Positions 6,232-6,392 of a stretch of DNA of 6,392 nt are shown one piece after another. Origin of the DNA: DALYLB01 sp046154695 (GTDB lineage: Bacteria; Acidobacteriota; Blastocatellia; RBC074). The notes under the pieces are model-generated. The model worked only from the letters and a program-made list of their open reading frames with translations, did not search any database and was not told the origin of the DNA. Position numbers and translations under genes: made by a program. Position 1 is the first letter of the stretch. The number at the start of each line of letters is the position of its first letter. The stretch spans positions 1 through 6,392 of the forward strand of contig JBJXFI010000300.1 in assembly GCA_046154695.1 (NCBI GenBank), read 5' to 3'.

Positions 6232-6258
6232 ATAAATTGCGTTTATGTGAACGCCGCC
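6221..6258. promoter_or_regulatory. Nested dyad, candidate LysR-type operator
   Basis: An outer inverted repeat GGCGGCG/CGCCGCC (6221-6227 and 6252-6258) encloses an inner one, ATAAA/TTTAT (6232-6236 and 6242-6246), with nearly the same centre (about 6239). The inner repeat contains T-N11-A (T6233, A6245), the generic LysR-family box. It lies about 80 bases upstream of the E1 start, where a LysR regulator would bind. The regulator would most simply be the one encoded at the end of this operon, but that link is inferred. Confidence 0.4.
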
Positions 6259-6326
6259 TGGCATCGCGGGTGTGATTAAAAGTGGGACACAATTTCGCAA
6301 TATTGATGGACAATCGGCGCATTGTT
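6259..6326. other. AT-richer non-coding DNA with short dyads
   Basis: No gene is seen. The stretch holds the palindrome CAATATTG (6298-6305), an ACAAT/ATTGT repeat with a 6-base spacer (6310-6314 and 6321-6325) and an ACACAA/TTGTGT pair (6287-6292 and 6325-6330). These could be further binding sites upstream of the E1 operon or belong to a neighbouring gene beyond the window. Confidence 0.35.
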
Positions 6327-6382
6327 GTGTTCCGAAGGAACACCAGACGGTAGCCGGCGGTGAAGCGAAGCGTAACCGCCGG
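6327..6382. repeat. Two adjacent perfect hairpins at the window edge
   Basis: GTGTTCC/GGAACAC (6327-6333 and 6337-6343) closes a GAA triloop. CCGGCGGT/ACCGCCGG (6354-6361 and 6375-6382) encloses a 13-base loop containing GAAGC twice and the 7-mer GCGAAGC (6365-6371). They resemble the hairpin cluster at the other end of the window (7-90) in size and in the GAA/TTC loop. They may be genomic palindromic repeats or the end of a gene outside the window; no T-run is present. Confidence 0.55.
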
Positions 6383-6392
6383 AATTGACAGG

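Noticed and set aside
3755..6235. An 826-codon open frame on the + strand opposite the E1 gene
   Set aside because: It is antisense to E1 and part of the ACT gene, both of which have clear family motifs throughout. Its translation is rich in Arg, Pro and His with no domain pattern, as expected for the complement of GC-rich coding DNA.
1..6392. CRISPR array, tRNA, rRNA, insertion sequence or phage genes
   Set aside because: No regularly spaced repeats, no tRNA-like cloverleaf with a CCA-end pattern, and no transposase, integrase or phage protein motifs were seen on either strand.

Overview
The window is bacterial, GC-rich DNA with compact genes, clear Shine-Dalgarno sites in front of several of them, and palindromic intergenic spacers. 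The sequence gives no firm taxonomic marker. A fused branched-chain keto-acid dehydrogenase E1 and an alpha-crystallin heat-shock protein point to a free-living, probably Gram-negative-type bacterium, but that is inference.

Layout. Positions 1-435 are non-coding: a cluster of three small perfect hairpins (7-90), then an AT-richer stretch with no convincing gene. On the + strand follow an Acg-type nitroreductase-fold flavoprotein (436-1458) and a 61-residue cysteine-rich bacterial metallothionein-like protein (1531-1716). The latter converges on an Hsp20 chaperone gene (1811-2299, minus). After a 221-bp spacer come three minus-strand genes that look like one transcription unit, read right to left: a fused E1 alpha/beta of 2-oxoisovalerate (branched-chain keto-acid) dehydrogenase (6160-4037), an orphan acetolactate-synthase small-subunit-like ACT protein (3987-3472) and a LysR-type regulator (3432-2521). 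Positions 6161-6392 are non-coding, with a nested dyad that could be the operator of this operon and another hairpin cluster at the window edge.

How the genes may work together. The + strand pair and Hsp20 read as a stress cluster: flavin redox/nitro compound handling, metal sequestration and protein-folding protection. The minus-strand trio is the more unusual part. E1 decarboxylates branched-chain 2-keto acids using thiamine diphosphate (ThDP). The next gene encodes the valine-sensing kind of regulatory subunit that normally partners a different ThDP enzyme, acetohydroxyacid synthase (AHAS), whose large subunit is absent here. A LysR regulator follows. This suggests, without proving it, a branched-chain amino-acid-responsive E1 module with allosteric and transcriptional control in one operon. 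E2 (lipoyl acyltransferase) and E3 are not in the window.
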